Below are positions 1 to 6,533 of a DNA stretch of 10,580 nt, one piece after another. Positions within the stretch are counted from its first letter, which is position 1; every line of letters starts with the position of its first letter. Source of the stretch: Rickettsia typhi (GTDB taxonomy: Bacteria > Pseudomonadota > Alphaproteobacteria > Rickettsiales > UBA1997); assembly GCA_945903615.1 (NCBI GenBank), contig CAMDOL010000048.1, positions 1-10,580 on the forward strand. Reading direction: 5' to 3'. The position numbers and the translations under genes are program-made. The notes beneath the pieces are model-generated. The model was not told where the DNA came from and made no database searches. It worked only from the letters and a program-made list of their open reading frames with translations.

Positions 1-24
1 TTTTACTAATTGTTCTTTTTTCAT
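1..24 (-). CDS. possible 5' end of a leftward gene cut by the window edge
   Basis: On the minus strand an ATG at 24-22 opens a frame reading MKKEQLVK and is still open at the left edge. Only eight codons are visible, so no product can be named. A charged start followed by a hydrophobic pair is compatible with many small DNA-binding or ribosomal proteins. The preceding AT-rich sequence has no clear ribosome binding site, which matches the other genes here. The codons could also be chance. Confidence 0.25.
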
Positions 25-88
25 ATCTTGCTTAAGAGTTAAATTAATCTATGAATAACTTGGCAAAATTTTTCGGATTGTTTGACTA

Positions 89-141
89 ATGGGTTGATAA
101 TATAAAACAAAACTCGGCAAAACTCGGTGTTATCAACCCAT
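89..141. repeat. 12-bp perfect inverted repeat with 29-nt loop
   Basis: The arms ATGGGTTGATAA (89-100) and TTATCAACCCAT (130-141) are perfect reverse complements. The 29-base loop contains two head-to-tail copies of CAAAACTCGG. No run of T follows on either strand, so it does not look like an ordinary intrinsic terminator. It could be a regulatory dyad, the stem of a structured RNA, or part of a small repeated element. The stop codon of the leftward open frame at 297-133 falls in the right arm. Confidence 0.75.
108..127. repeat. two tandem copies of CAAAACTCGG
   Basis: Bases 108-117 and 118-127 are identical 10-mers in direct tandem. They occupy most of the loop of the 89-141 inverted repeat. 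A partly similar string, GGCAAAATTTTTCGG, occurs at 62-76. Slippage duplication or a pair of binding sites are both possible. Confidence 0.8.
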
Positions 142-297
142 CAATAAAACAACCCAAAAAATAATACCAAAGTTCATCTTAAATTGATCTTTAAGCAAAG
201 TATTTTTGAGGAAAATTGCGACGAAAAATGCAAGATGCATTAGGCTCTGCCTCTCGCATTCTCCAAGCAAATTTTTATCACAAACTTTGTTTGCAAC
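133..297 (-). other. small leftward open frame, hydrophobic, possibly repeat-derived
   Basis: Between stops at 300-298 and 135-133 the minus strand stays open for 54 codons. The first ATG is at 240-238, giving a 35-residue peptide starting MHLAFFVAIFLK and ending IIFWVVLLMG, with two hydrophobic stretches around a charged KDQFK. The part before the ATG reads NLLGECERQS. There is no clear ribosome binding site and no known family could be assigned. It may be a decayed gene, a translated repeat element or a chance frame. Its end runs into the inverted repeat at 89-141. Confidence 0.3.
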
Positions 298-466
298 TCA
301 CTGAGATTAGAAAAATAAAAAATTATGAGTAAAAAGACTAAGCTTAAAGATGAAGTTATGTTGGACGAAGTTATGTGGGATATTTAGGGGTGGGAAATGG
401 TATGAATTATTAAACTAAACGAAGTGCGGATTAGACACTGAAAACAATTAAAGAAATACCGTTTAG

Positions 467-610
467 CAAAACCACTCTAAAACTAAAACAATTGCCGCCC
501 TAAGCGACACAACAATGACACCATTTGGTGTTGGGATGAGCACTATTAAAAGCTGGATTAGAAGGTTTAATAGCGTCTTTCTAGAAGGTTATATTTCTAG
601 AAGGTTATAA
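467..610 (+). pseudogene. possible helix-turn-helix (transposase-like) remnant
   Basis: After a TAG at 464-466 the plus strand is open for 47 codons to TAA at 608-610. The first ATG is at 515. The translation contains IAALSDTTMTPFGVGM followed by STIKSWIRRFN, which has the spacing and residue pattern of a helix-turn-helix: a GV turn, then an S-T-I-x-x-W-I-R-R-F recognition helix as in IS630-like or IS3-like transposase N-termini. Nothing resembling a catalytic domain follows, because the frame stops inside the end of infB, which is convergent. Bases 543-550 and 566-573 also form an 8-bp AT-rich inverted repeat within it. This is a motif-level resemblance only and could be chance. Confidence 0.3.
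578..609. repeat. perfect 16-bp tandem duplication over the infB stop codon
   Basis: TTTCTAGAAGGTTATA occurs at 578-593 and again at 594-609 with no spacer. A shorter copy of its core, TAGAAGGTT, is at 559-567. The infB stop codon (605-607, minus strand) lies in the right-hand copy. The unit includes the 8-bp palindrome TTCTAGAA. Replication slippage is the simplest origin. Confidence 0.9.
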
Positions 611-3157
611 ACTTCTTTTTTGTTCAATAATTTCATAGCATTCAATGATATCTTTTTCTTTGATATCATCATAATTTTCCAAAGCAATACCACATTCAAA
701 GCCGCTTTTGGCTTCCTTGACATCATCTTTAAAGCGTTTCAGGGTTTTAAGCGTTCCATCATAAACCACCACATTGGCTCTGAGCAATCTAACTTTAGCG
801 CCTTTTTTAATTGTGCCACCAATGACGCTGCAACCAGCAATTTGACCAGTTCCAGAGACTTTGAAAACTTGCCTGATCTCAGCTTGACCTAAATATTCTT
901 CGCTCTTAATTGGTTCAAGCATTCCGCCTAATAACAATTTTAATTCGTCAACAACATTGTAAATAATTGAGTGATAGCGAATATCAACATTCTTAGCTTG
1001 CGCTATTGCTTTGGCTTGAACATTGGTTCGCACATTAAAGCCAATGATGATTGCGCCTGAAACTGCGGCCAAACTAATATCGCCTTCGGTGATTCCACCA
1101 GTTGCGCTGTGAATAATTTTGATAGCAACTTCTTCAGTGTTTAATTTAGCAAGACTGCCAGCGATGGCTTCAACTGAGCCATGCACATCGCCTTTAATAA
1201 TAATTGACAAGTAACGAACTCCGCTTTTTCCAGCTTGTTTAAAAATATCATCAGTTGATTTAGCGACATTTTTCAAACTTTTTTCATCACGCTTTTTCTT
1301 CTCACGATAAGAGATAATATCGCGAGCTTGTTTTTCTTCACTCACTTCAACAAATTGATCGCCCGAATCTGGGGCGCCGTCCAAGCCTAATATTTCTACT
1401 GGCATTGATGGGGTTGCTTGTTTGATATTTTTGCCTTTATCATCATGCATTTTACGCACTTTACCAAAAGCAGTTCCAGCAACGATAATATCGCCAATGT
1501 CTAAAGTGCCTTTTTGGATAAGAAGAGTTGTAACCACGCCTTTCGCTGGATCAACCCGAGTTTCTATCACCACACCACTGGCTTTGCCAACATAAGGAGC
1601 TTTAAGTTCAAGAACTTCAGCTTGCAATAAAATTGCTTCTTCTAATTTATCTAGATTGGTTTTTTCTTTAGCAGAAACTTCAACAAAAATAACATCACCA
1701 CCCAATTCTTCAGCGATAATTTCGTGCTGCAATAATTCATTTTTAACACGACGCGAATCCGCACCTGGTTTATCGATTTTATTTATAGCAACAATAATTG
1801 GAACGCCGGCCGCTTTAGCATGACTGATTGCCTCAACGGTTTGCTCTTTAACACCATCATCAGCAGCTAAAACTAAGACCACAATATCAGTAGCGTTCGC
1901 GCCGCGAGATCTCATTTCTGTGAAAGCTTCATGTCCGGGAGTGTCTAAGAAGGTAATATATTTTCCGCTAGCAGTTTTAATCCGCGAAGCACCAATATGC
2001 TGAGTGATTCCACCCGCTTCTCCACTCACCACATTGGTTGAGCGCATTGCATCTAGAAGTGAAGTTTTGCCATGATCAACATGGCCCATAATAGTTACAA
2101 CCGGAGCGCGGTCAAGTTTCTCAATATGATCTTCTTCCTCAGTGCTAATTACATCTTCAACATCAGATGCCTTAACTCTTTTAACTGTGTGACCAAATTC
2201 GTGAATAATTAATTCTGCAGTATCAGCATCAATTACTTGGTTGGAAGTGGCAACCATGCCCATCATAAAAAGTTTTTTAACTACATCGCCGGTCTTTTCA
2301 GCCATTCTTTCGGCTAAGTCAGACACTAAAATTAGTTCAGGCAAAATGACTTCATTGATAATTTTTTTATATTCTTTACCAGCTTCTTGAGCTGAATTTT
2401 TATTTTTATTGCGATTCTTTTTGCGATAACCAAATTTTTCATCATCATCAACGATGAAGGTTTGTAATAATCTTCTTGGGTTGAATTTTTCTTTTTTAAC
2501 TTCGGCTAATAATTTGCTTTTTTTGTTTTCAGCTTCTTCTTCATCAATAAACTTGCCATTTTTACCAAGTTTTTTTGGCTTCTTTTTTTCTAGGAGAGTA
2601 GCTTTTTCTTGTTCAATTTTTTTTCTAGCTTCCAGCATTTTTTCACGCTCAGCTTTGAGAAGATTTTGATCAGCGATGCTTTGTTTAATTTTGCTTCTAA
2701 CATCAATATTAGATGAATGACTTTCTTGTGCGACAGGAGGGGTGATAATTGTGTCGGTTTGTATTTCTATTGATTCAACTACTGGCAATGGCTCTTCTGG
2801 CTGAGACTCAACCACAACATTTTCAGTCTTTTTAATTTTTGCTAAAACATCATGTTTATCCGCTTCAAAATCATCTTGATTGGACATATTTCCAACGGCT
2901 ATTTTGCGTGCCTCAAATTCATTCTTACTTAAGCCTTTGCCAGCAATTTTATTTTCAGAAATCGCTGGGGGCGAGTCTTTCTTGCGACCTTTGATAGTTA
3001 CTTGCACAAGAGAATTGCTGATTCTTTTATTTTCAGCATTTTTAGTGGATATAACTTTAGGATCAGAAGCGGCTGGAAGCTTGAGCTTCAAGGTTAGCTT
3101 GCTTCTGGTTACTTCTGTTGGCTTGGTTTCTTTTTGTTCTTTATCCACTTGTGTCAA
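605..3157 (-). CDS. infB: translation initiation factor IF-2
   Basis: IF-2 is the cytoplasmic GTPase that places initiator fMet-tRNA on the 30S subunit and promotes 50S joining. The 850-residue protein has a charged, low-complexity N-terminal extension with a Lys/Glu-rich, probably coiled segment at about 165-225, then the IF2 N-domain at about 265-330. The G domain has G1 GHVDHGKT (358-365), the switch-I Thr in GGITQHIG (382-389), G3 DTPGH (405-409), G4 NKID (459-462) and G5 SAK (495-497). Domains II (about 520-610), III (about 640-740) and IV (about 748-850) complete it. The frame begins at a TTG (3157-3155) with an in-frame TAA directly before it. A GTG lies three codons later and the first ATG is only codon 91, so TTG or GTG must start the full protein. 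It lies 11 bp after nusA. No ylxR gene lies between them, unlike in many alphaproteobacteria. Identity is very secure; the exact start is less so. Confidence 0.98.
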   Translation of the reverse strand: MTQVDKEQKETKPTEVTRSKLTLKLKLPAASDPKVISTKNAENKRISNSLVQVTIKGRKKDSPPAISENKIAGKGLSKNEFEARKIAVGNMSNQDDFEADKHDVLAKIKKTENVVVESQPEEPLPVVESIEIQTDTIITPPVAQESHSSNIDVRSKIKQSIADQNLLKAEREKMLEARKKIEQEKATLLEKKKPKKLGKNGKFIDEEEAENKKSKLLAEVKKEKFNPRRLLQTFIVDDDEKFGYRKKNRNKNKNSAQEAGKEYKKIINEVILPELILVSDLAERMAEKTGDVVKKLFMMGMVATSNQVIDADTAELIIHEFGHTVKRVKASDVEDVISTEEEDHIEKLDRAPVVTIMGHVDHGKTSLLDAMRSTNVVSGEAGGITQHIGASRIKTASGKYITFLDTPGHEAFTEMRSRGANATDIVVLVLAADDGVKEQTVEAISHAKAAGVPIIVAINKIDKPGADSRRVKNELLQHEIIAEELGGDVIFVEVSAKEKTNLDKLEEAILLQAEVLELKAPYVGKASGVVIETRVDPAKGVVTTLLIQKGTLDIGDIIVAGTAFGKVRKMHDDKGKNIKQATPSMPVEILGLDGAPDSGDQFVEVSEEKQARDIISYREKKKRDEKSLKNVAKSTDDIFKQAGKSGVRYLSIIIKGDVHGSVEAIAGSLAKLNTEEVAIKIIHSATGGITEGDISLAAVSGAIIIGFNVRTNVQAKAIAQAKNVDIRYHSIIYNVVDELKLLLGGMLEPIKSEEYLGQAEIRQVFKVSGTGQIAGCSVIGGTIKKGAKVRLLRANVVVYDGTLKTLKRFKDDVKEAKSGFECGIALENYDDIKEKDIIECYEIIEQKRSL

Positions 3158-3168
3158 TTATTAATTTT

Positions 3169-4482
3169 CTAGTTTTTTTCTAAATATTCTATTGCGCGGT
3201 TTTTAATTTCAGTGGCAATATCTTCGTCAAAACCTTCAATCGATTGTAATTCAGAAATTTCCGCTTCAACAATTTCTTCAACTGAAGAAAAACCTTCTGC
3301 GGCAAGCAAATTGGCAATGATATCTTCGACATCAAGAGCCTCAATGAATAGTTTTGAAGACTGATTAAACTCAGCAGTACGACGCGCTGATTCTTGATCA
3401 TCAGTCATAATGTCGATTTTATAATCAACTAATTTAGAAGCTAAGCGCACATTTTGTCCGCCTCGACCAATTGCTAAACTTAATTGATCTTCAGCAACAA
3501 CAACTTCAATAATGCCGTTTTCTTCATCAACAACGACTTTGCTAACTTTAGCTGGAGTTAAAGCAGAGATGACTAATTCAGCAATATTTGGTGACCATTT
3601 AATGATGTCGATTTTTTCACCACGCAGTTCTGAGCTAACTGATTGAACGCGGCTGCCACGAATTCCAATGAAAGAGCCGATAATATCCAAATCTTCTCTT
3701 CTAGAATAAATTGCAATTTTAGCGCGAGAACCCGGATCGCGGGCCACTGCCTTAACTTCAATATTTCCTTCATATAATTCTGGAACTTCGCCAGCGAATA
3801 ATTTAACCAAAAATTGCGGATGAGTGCGCGATAAGAAAATTTGTGCGCCAAATGGTTCTTTGCGCACATCTTCAACATAAACTCTCATTCTATCGCCAAC
3901 GCGGAAAGTTTCTCTTGGGATCAAACCATTTTGGTGAATGACAGCTTCATAGCCATCAACTTCCATAACGATATTTTTAAGCCCAACTTTTTTAACTGAA
4001 GCGTTCACAATATCACCAACGCGATCTTTGAACTCTTCATATTCTTTATTTTTCTCGGCTTCTTTAACTTTTTTGATAATCTCATTTTTTGCAACTTGAG
4101 CAACAACGCGGTTCAAGTCAATCGGGGGGAGTTCTTGGCTGATAAAATCACCAAGTTTTGCTTTTGGATCTTTTTGTTTGGCGTCACTAAGTGTGATGTG
4201 GGTTCTGCTATCAAAGCTTTCTTCGCCTTCAACCTCTTCAGTTTGGTGAGCAAATTCGTTGCTGACAACTTTCAATTGGTTGTAAAGTTTGATCAGCCCA
4301 GTTTTTTTATCGATCACACAATCAATATTCAAATGATGACCATATTTCTTGCGTGCTGCAGATTTGATGCCTTCTTCCATAGCATGAACTATATCGGACA
4401 CCAAAATACCTTTTTCGTGAGCGATGGTTTCGGCAACCAATAAAATTTCTCTATTGCCCATTACTGTTAAATTGCTAGCCAT
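3169..4482 (-). CDS. nusA: transcription termination/antitermination protein NusA
   Basis: NusA binds RNA polymerase and nascent RNA, modulates pausing and termination, and takes part in rRNA antitermination with NusB. The 437 residues show the polymerase-binding N-terminal domain (1-125, with AMEEGIKSAARKKYG at 34-48), an S1 domain (about 155-218), KH1 with GSFIGIRGSRV (269-279), KH2 with AIGRGGQNV (337-345), and one C-terminal helical repeat (about 375-435, LLAAEGFSSVEEI). Two such repeats are known in E. coli NusA; one is usual in alphaproteobacteria, and here it ends almost at the repeat boundary. The start ATG at 4482 fits the family N-terminus, although a second Met lies seven codons in. 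No Shine-Dalgarno is visible. It is the first gene of a leftward operon with infB. rimP, the usual upstream neighbour, is absent. Confidence 0.97.
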   Translation of the reverse strand: MASNLTVMGNREILLVAETIAHEKGILVSDIVHAMEEGIKSAARKKYGHHLNIDCVIDKKTGLIKLYNQLKVVSNEFAHQTEEVEGEESFDSRTHITLSDAKQKDPKAKLGDFISQELPPIDLNRVVAQVAKNEIIKKVKEAEKNKEYEEFKDRVGDIVNASVKKVGLKNIVMEVDGYEAVIHQNGLIPRETFRVGDRMRVYVEDVRKEPFGAQIFLSRTHPQFLVKLFAGEVPELYEGNIEVKAVARDPGSRAKIAIYSRREDLDIIGSFIGIRGSRVQSVSSELRGEKIDIIKWSPNIAELVISALTPAKVSKVVVDEENGIIEVVVAEDQLSLAIGRGGQNVRLASKLVDYKIDIMTDDQESARRTAEFNQSSKLFIEALDVEDIIANLLAAEGFSSVEEIVEAEISELQSIEGFDEDIATEIKNRAIEYLEKN

Positions 4483-4522
4483 TCGTAAAATGTTTATTAT
4501 TGATAAGATTGTGTGGCTTCGA

Positions 4523-4549
4523 TCCCTCGCTGTTTCTTATAGCGAAGGA
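4523..4549 (-). promoter_or_regulatory. hairpin in the presumed nusA leader
   Basis: Read on the minus strand, TCCTTCGCT and AGCGAGGGA flank a 9-base loop and form a 9-bp stem with one G-U pair. The plus-strand version has a C-A mismatch, so the structure is better on the nusA transcript. It sits about 40 bases before the nusA start and is not followed by a T run. It may be a leader control element; no known RNA family is recognised. Confidence 0.4.
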
Positions 4550-4565
4550 GTTGGGGAACTGATTT

Positions 4566-4571
4566 ACTATA
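4566..4571 (-). promoter_or_regulatory. candidate -10 element for nusA-infB
   Basis: On the minus strand TATAGT matches the sigma-70 -10 consensus at five of six positions and lies about 85 bases before the nusA ATG. It would place the transcript start just upstream of the leader hairpin at 4523-4549. The -35 region is poor (ACTTTT-like). This is a guess from pattern and position. Confidence 0.3.
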
Positions 4572-4693
4572 GAAAAGCATCAAGAATCAAAAGTCGGCGA
4601 ATATTAATTGCGGCGTTTTACAAATGCAAGATATTGTTTGCTAAATCAGGCTTTTACCTTATTTTACCGTTTTTTAATTGAATTTGAATTAAT

Positions 4694-5167
4694 ATGAAAA
4701 ATAAAAATCAATTCTCCAAACGCTCTTTAAGCAGGCTAATTGCTGTGCAATCCTTCTATCAATATGATTTTTATCAAAGGCAAACCGTGGTTGATAATTT
4801 GGCAAAACAATTGGTTGAAAATTATGCTTTGAGTGAAAATGAAGAGATTGCTTCTTATGTCAAAAAAATTGATGACAACCTTTTGCAATCACTGCTTTTG
4901 GGTCTAATTTTAGTGATTGATAAAATTGATGAAGAGATTGCGCCATTTTTAAAAGGCGAGTGGAAAATTGAAACTTTGCCCGATTTGATGCTGCAAATCC
5001 TAAGGCTTGCCACATTTGAATTAAAATTTATGAAAGACAATCCAACTAAAGTTATTATCAGTGAATATGTTGATCTATCGGCTTGTTTTTATGAGTTAAA
5101 GCAAGTGACTTTTGTCAATAGTATTTTGCAAAATATTGCTAATAAAAATCGTCCCAACAATGACTAA
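4694..5167 (+). CDS. nusB: transcription antitermination factor NusB
   Basis: NusB, with NusE (ribosomal protein S10), binds boxA RNA and prevents premature termination in rRNA operons. The 157-residue, all-helical protein has the family start (SKRSLSRLIAVQSFYQYDF, residues 8-26), the central LPDLMLQILRLATFEL (95-110), KVIISEYVDLS (119-129) and the closing FVNSILQNIA (140-149). Length and motifs match alphaproteobacterial NusB, including Rickettsia-like wording near the end. The ATG at 4694 gives the expected N-terminus; the preceding TTGAATTAAT has no Shine-Dalgarno. It heads a rightward operon with rimM and trmD and is divergent from nusA, so two partner antitermination factors share one spacer. 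The more usual neighbours of nusB (ribH, thiL) are not here. Confidence 0.95.
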   Translation: MKNKNQFSKRSLSRLIAVQSFYQYDFYQRQTVVDNLAKQLVENYALSENEEIASYVKKIDDNLLQSLLLGLILVIDKIDEEIAPFLKGEWKIETLPDLMLQILRLATFELKFMKDNPTKVIISEYVDLSACFYELKQVTFVNSILQNIANKNRPNND

Positions 5168-5699
5168 TATTATCATCGCTAAAATCACTTCAGTTCACGG
5201 AATTAAAGGCGCAGTCAAAATAATGAGCTTTGCGTCTAATCCAGCTGATATTATCAAATATGCCAGCAAAATGTTTGATGCTAAAAATCAGCAATATAAA
5301 ATCAAAATCATTAATCAAATTCCTAGCAAAAATAACGACTTATTTACCGCACAAATCGATGGAATTGTTGATCGCAATCAAGCTGAATTGCTTAGAAATA
5401 CTGAACTTTTTATCAAAAGAATTGATCTAAAAAAATCAAAAAAAGATGAATTTTATTATGTGGATTTGGTTGGCTTGGATGTTTTAGATTTACAAAATAA
5501 AAAAATTGGCACAGTTACTGCAATCAATGATTTTGGGGCGGGAGGTTTGGTTGAAATTAAATTTGATGATGAAAAATATAACAAAAATCAAATCAATAAT
5601 TTTGCTTTTACTCACAAAATTTTTCCAGAAGTAGATATTGAAAAAGGCTATTTGATCTTTGATATGCCTGATATTGTAGAGATTTTAGAAAATGAATAA
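5160..5699 (+). CDS. rimM: ribosome maturation factor RimM
   Basis: RimM binds S19 and the 30S head and is needed for efficient 16S rRNA processing. The start is taken at ATG 5160, not at the upstream ATG 5112. The 5160 start gives 179 residues beginning MTNIIIAKITSVHGIKGAVK, the conserved RimM start with its GxxG (14-17), whereas the longer form would add 16 unrelated residues from inside nusB. The N-terminal barrel is followed by EFYYVDLVGLDV (97-108), NDFGAGGLVEI (123-133) and the PRC-barrel ending IFPEVDIEKGYLIFDMP (154-170). It overlaps the nusB stop by 8 bases (ATGACTAA) and trmD by the same amount, which suggests translational coupling. rpsP, its usual upstream neighbour, is missing. 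Confidence 0.94.
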   Translation: MTNIIIAKITSVHGIKGAVKIMSFASNPADIIKYASKMFDAKNQQYKIKIINQIPSKNNDLFTAQIDGIVDRNQAELLRNTELFIKRIDLKKSKKDEFYYVDLVGLDVLDLQNKKIGTVTAINDFGAGGLVEIKFDDEKYNKNQINNFAFTHKIFPEVDIEKGYLIFDMPDIVEILENE

Positions 5700-6399
5700 T
5701 CCCCAATTAAAAGTCAAAATTTTTACTTTATTCCCTGAATCTTTCCCAGGAATTCTTGGCTCATCAATTGTTGGAGATGCTCTAGCCCAAGGTTTGTGGC
5801 AGTTAGAAATTATAGACATTCGTGAATTTGGTATTGGCAAAAGAAAAGTTGTTGACGACACAACTTTTGGAGGAGGTTCGGGAATGCTGATTAGAGCTGA
5901 TGTTTTGGGCGATGCAATCGAAAACAAAATTCCAAATTTTGCGACCACTAAAATAATTTATCCATCACCACGCGGCACAGTTTTTAATCAAAAAAAAGCC
6001 GTTGAATTAAGCCAAATCAGAGAGTTAGTAATTGTTTGTGGCAGATATGAAGGCATTGACGAAAGGGCAATCGAAGAATATAAGATGGAAGAAATCTCCA
6101 TTGGCGATTATGTTTTATCTGGCGGCGAGCTGCCAGCAATGGTAATGCTGGATACAATTATCAGAAATTTAGATGGCGTTCTGGGCGGAGATGATTCTTT
6201 AAAAGAAGAAAGCTTTGGCAACGGAATGGGTAGTAAATTCGACAATCTTTTAGAATATCCTCATTACACCAAACCGCAAATCTGGAAAGATCGCAAAGTG
6301 CCGGAAATGCTACTTTCAGGTCATCATAAAAATATTGACGGGTGGCGTTTGCAAAAAGCGCTGGAGATTACTAAAGCGAGAAGGAAGGACTTAATTTAG
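5692..6399 (+). CDS. trmD: tRNA (guanine-N1)-methyltransferase TrmD
   Basis: TrmD uses S-adenosylmethionine to methylate N1 of G37 next to the anticodon, preventing +1 frameshifting. It is a SPOUT enzyme with a trefoil knot. The 235 residues include FTLFPESFPG (11-20), the disordered-loop sequence DDTTFGGGSGM (55-65), PSPRG (91-95), CGRYEGIDER (116-125) and SIGDYVLSGGELPA (136-149). The acidic catalytic segment reads EESF where E. coli has EDSF. Between this F and the following LLEYPHYTKP are ten residues against three in E. coli. The C-terminus is correspondingly short (E. coli is about 255 residues). Its ATG overlaps the rimM stop by 8 bases (ATGAATAA). It is last in its operon; the common downstream gene rplS is absent. 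Confidence 0.97.
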   Translation: MNNPQLKVKIFTLFPESFPGILGSSIVGDALAQGLWQLEIIDIREFGIGKRKVVDDTTFGGGSGMLIRADVLGDAIENKIPNFATTKIIYPSPRGTVFNQKKAVELSQIRELVIVCGRYEGIDERAIEEYKMEEISIGDYVLSGGELPAMVMLDTIIRNLDGVLGGDDSLKEESFGNGMGSKFDNLLEYPHYTKPQIWKDRKVPEMLLSGHHKNIDGWRLQKALEITKARRKDLI

Positions 6400-6424
6400 G
6401 GCACCTTAAAAAAATTGCCTTTTT
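6399..6424 (+). terminator. weak intrinsic terminator after trmD
   Basis: GGGCA (6399-6403) pairs with TGCCT (6416-6420), including one G-U pair, across a 12-base A-rich loop, and is followed by TTTT to 6424. The stem begins on the last base of the trmD stop codon. The short stem makes it weak, but its position at the end of the operon and before convergent pstA supports it. Confidence 0.45.
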
Positions 6425-6533
6425 ACTTAGTTTTATTTTAATTTGAAGAAGTTGCAAGAATGGAGCTCTTGTCGGTAATTTTGGCGTCAGAGAAATTTTT
6501 AGGAAGAGTAGGCACTTTTAGCTAATTACAAAC

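Larger units (their letters stand above)
25..604. other. 580-bp region without a confident gene, downstream of infB
   Basis: This spacer lies between the end of infB and the left edge. It holds a 12-bp inverted repeat (89-141), a tandem 10-mer, a leftward open frame of 54 codons (297-133), small hairpins around 227-252 (AATGC-5 nt-GCATT, then AGGC-TCT-GCCT), a 20-codon rightward ORF starting at 325, and a rightward fragment with a helix-turn-helix look (467-610). The segment from about 215 to 300 is visibly richer in G and C than its surroundings. None of the rbfA, truB or rpsO genes that often follow infB is present. Decayed genes or mobile-element debris are the most likely content. Confidence 0.6.

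Noticed and set aside
325..387. 20-codon plus-strand ORF starting MSKKTKLKDEV
   Set aside because: Too short, no homology recognised, no ribosome binding site and no continuation in another frame that I could follow.
2454..3164. Plus-strand ORFs of 71 and 94 codons opposite the infB N-terminal region
   Set aside because: They are frames opposite low-complexity Lys/Glu-rich IF-2 sequence, with Ser/Leu/Phe-rich antisense composition and no recognisable domains.
4510..4555. TTCGATCC followed by a stem, suggesting a tRNA T-arm
   Set aside because: The five bases on each side of the loop do not pair as a T-stem, and no acceptor, D or anticodon arms fit on either strand.
4424..4681. 85-codon plus-strand ORF spanning the nusA start and the nusA-nusB spacer
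   Set aside because: Its first part is antisense to the nusA start, it has no family resemblance, and it ends just before nusB; it looks like a chance frame over the divergent spacer.
5112..5159. Upstream ATG for rimM giving 195 residues
   Set aside because: The extra 16 residues are inside nusB and precede the conserved MTNIIIAKITSVHGIKG start, so ATG 5160 is preferred.
6433..6525. Short plus-strand frame (FEEVARMELL and following) in the trmD-pstA spacer
   Set aside because: Twenty-seven codons with no known motif in a convergent spacer; no basis to call a gene.
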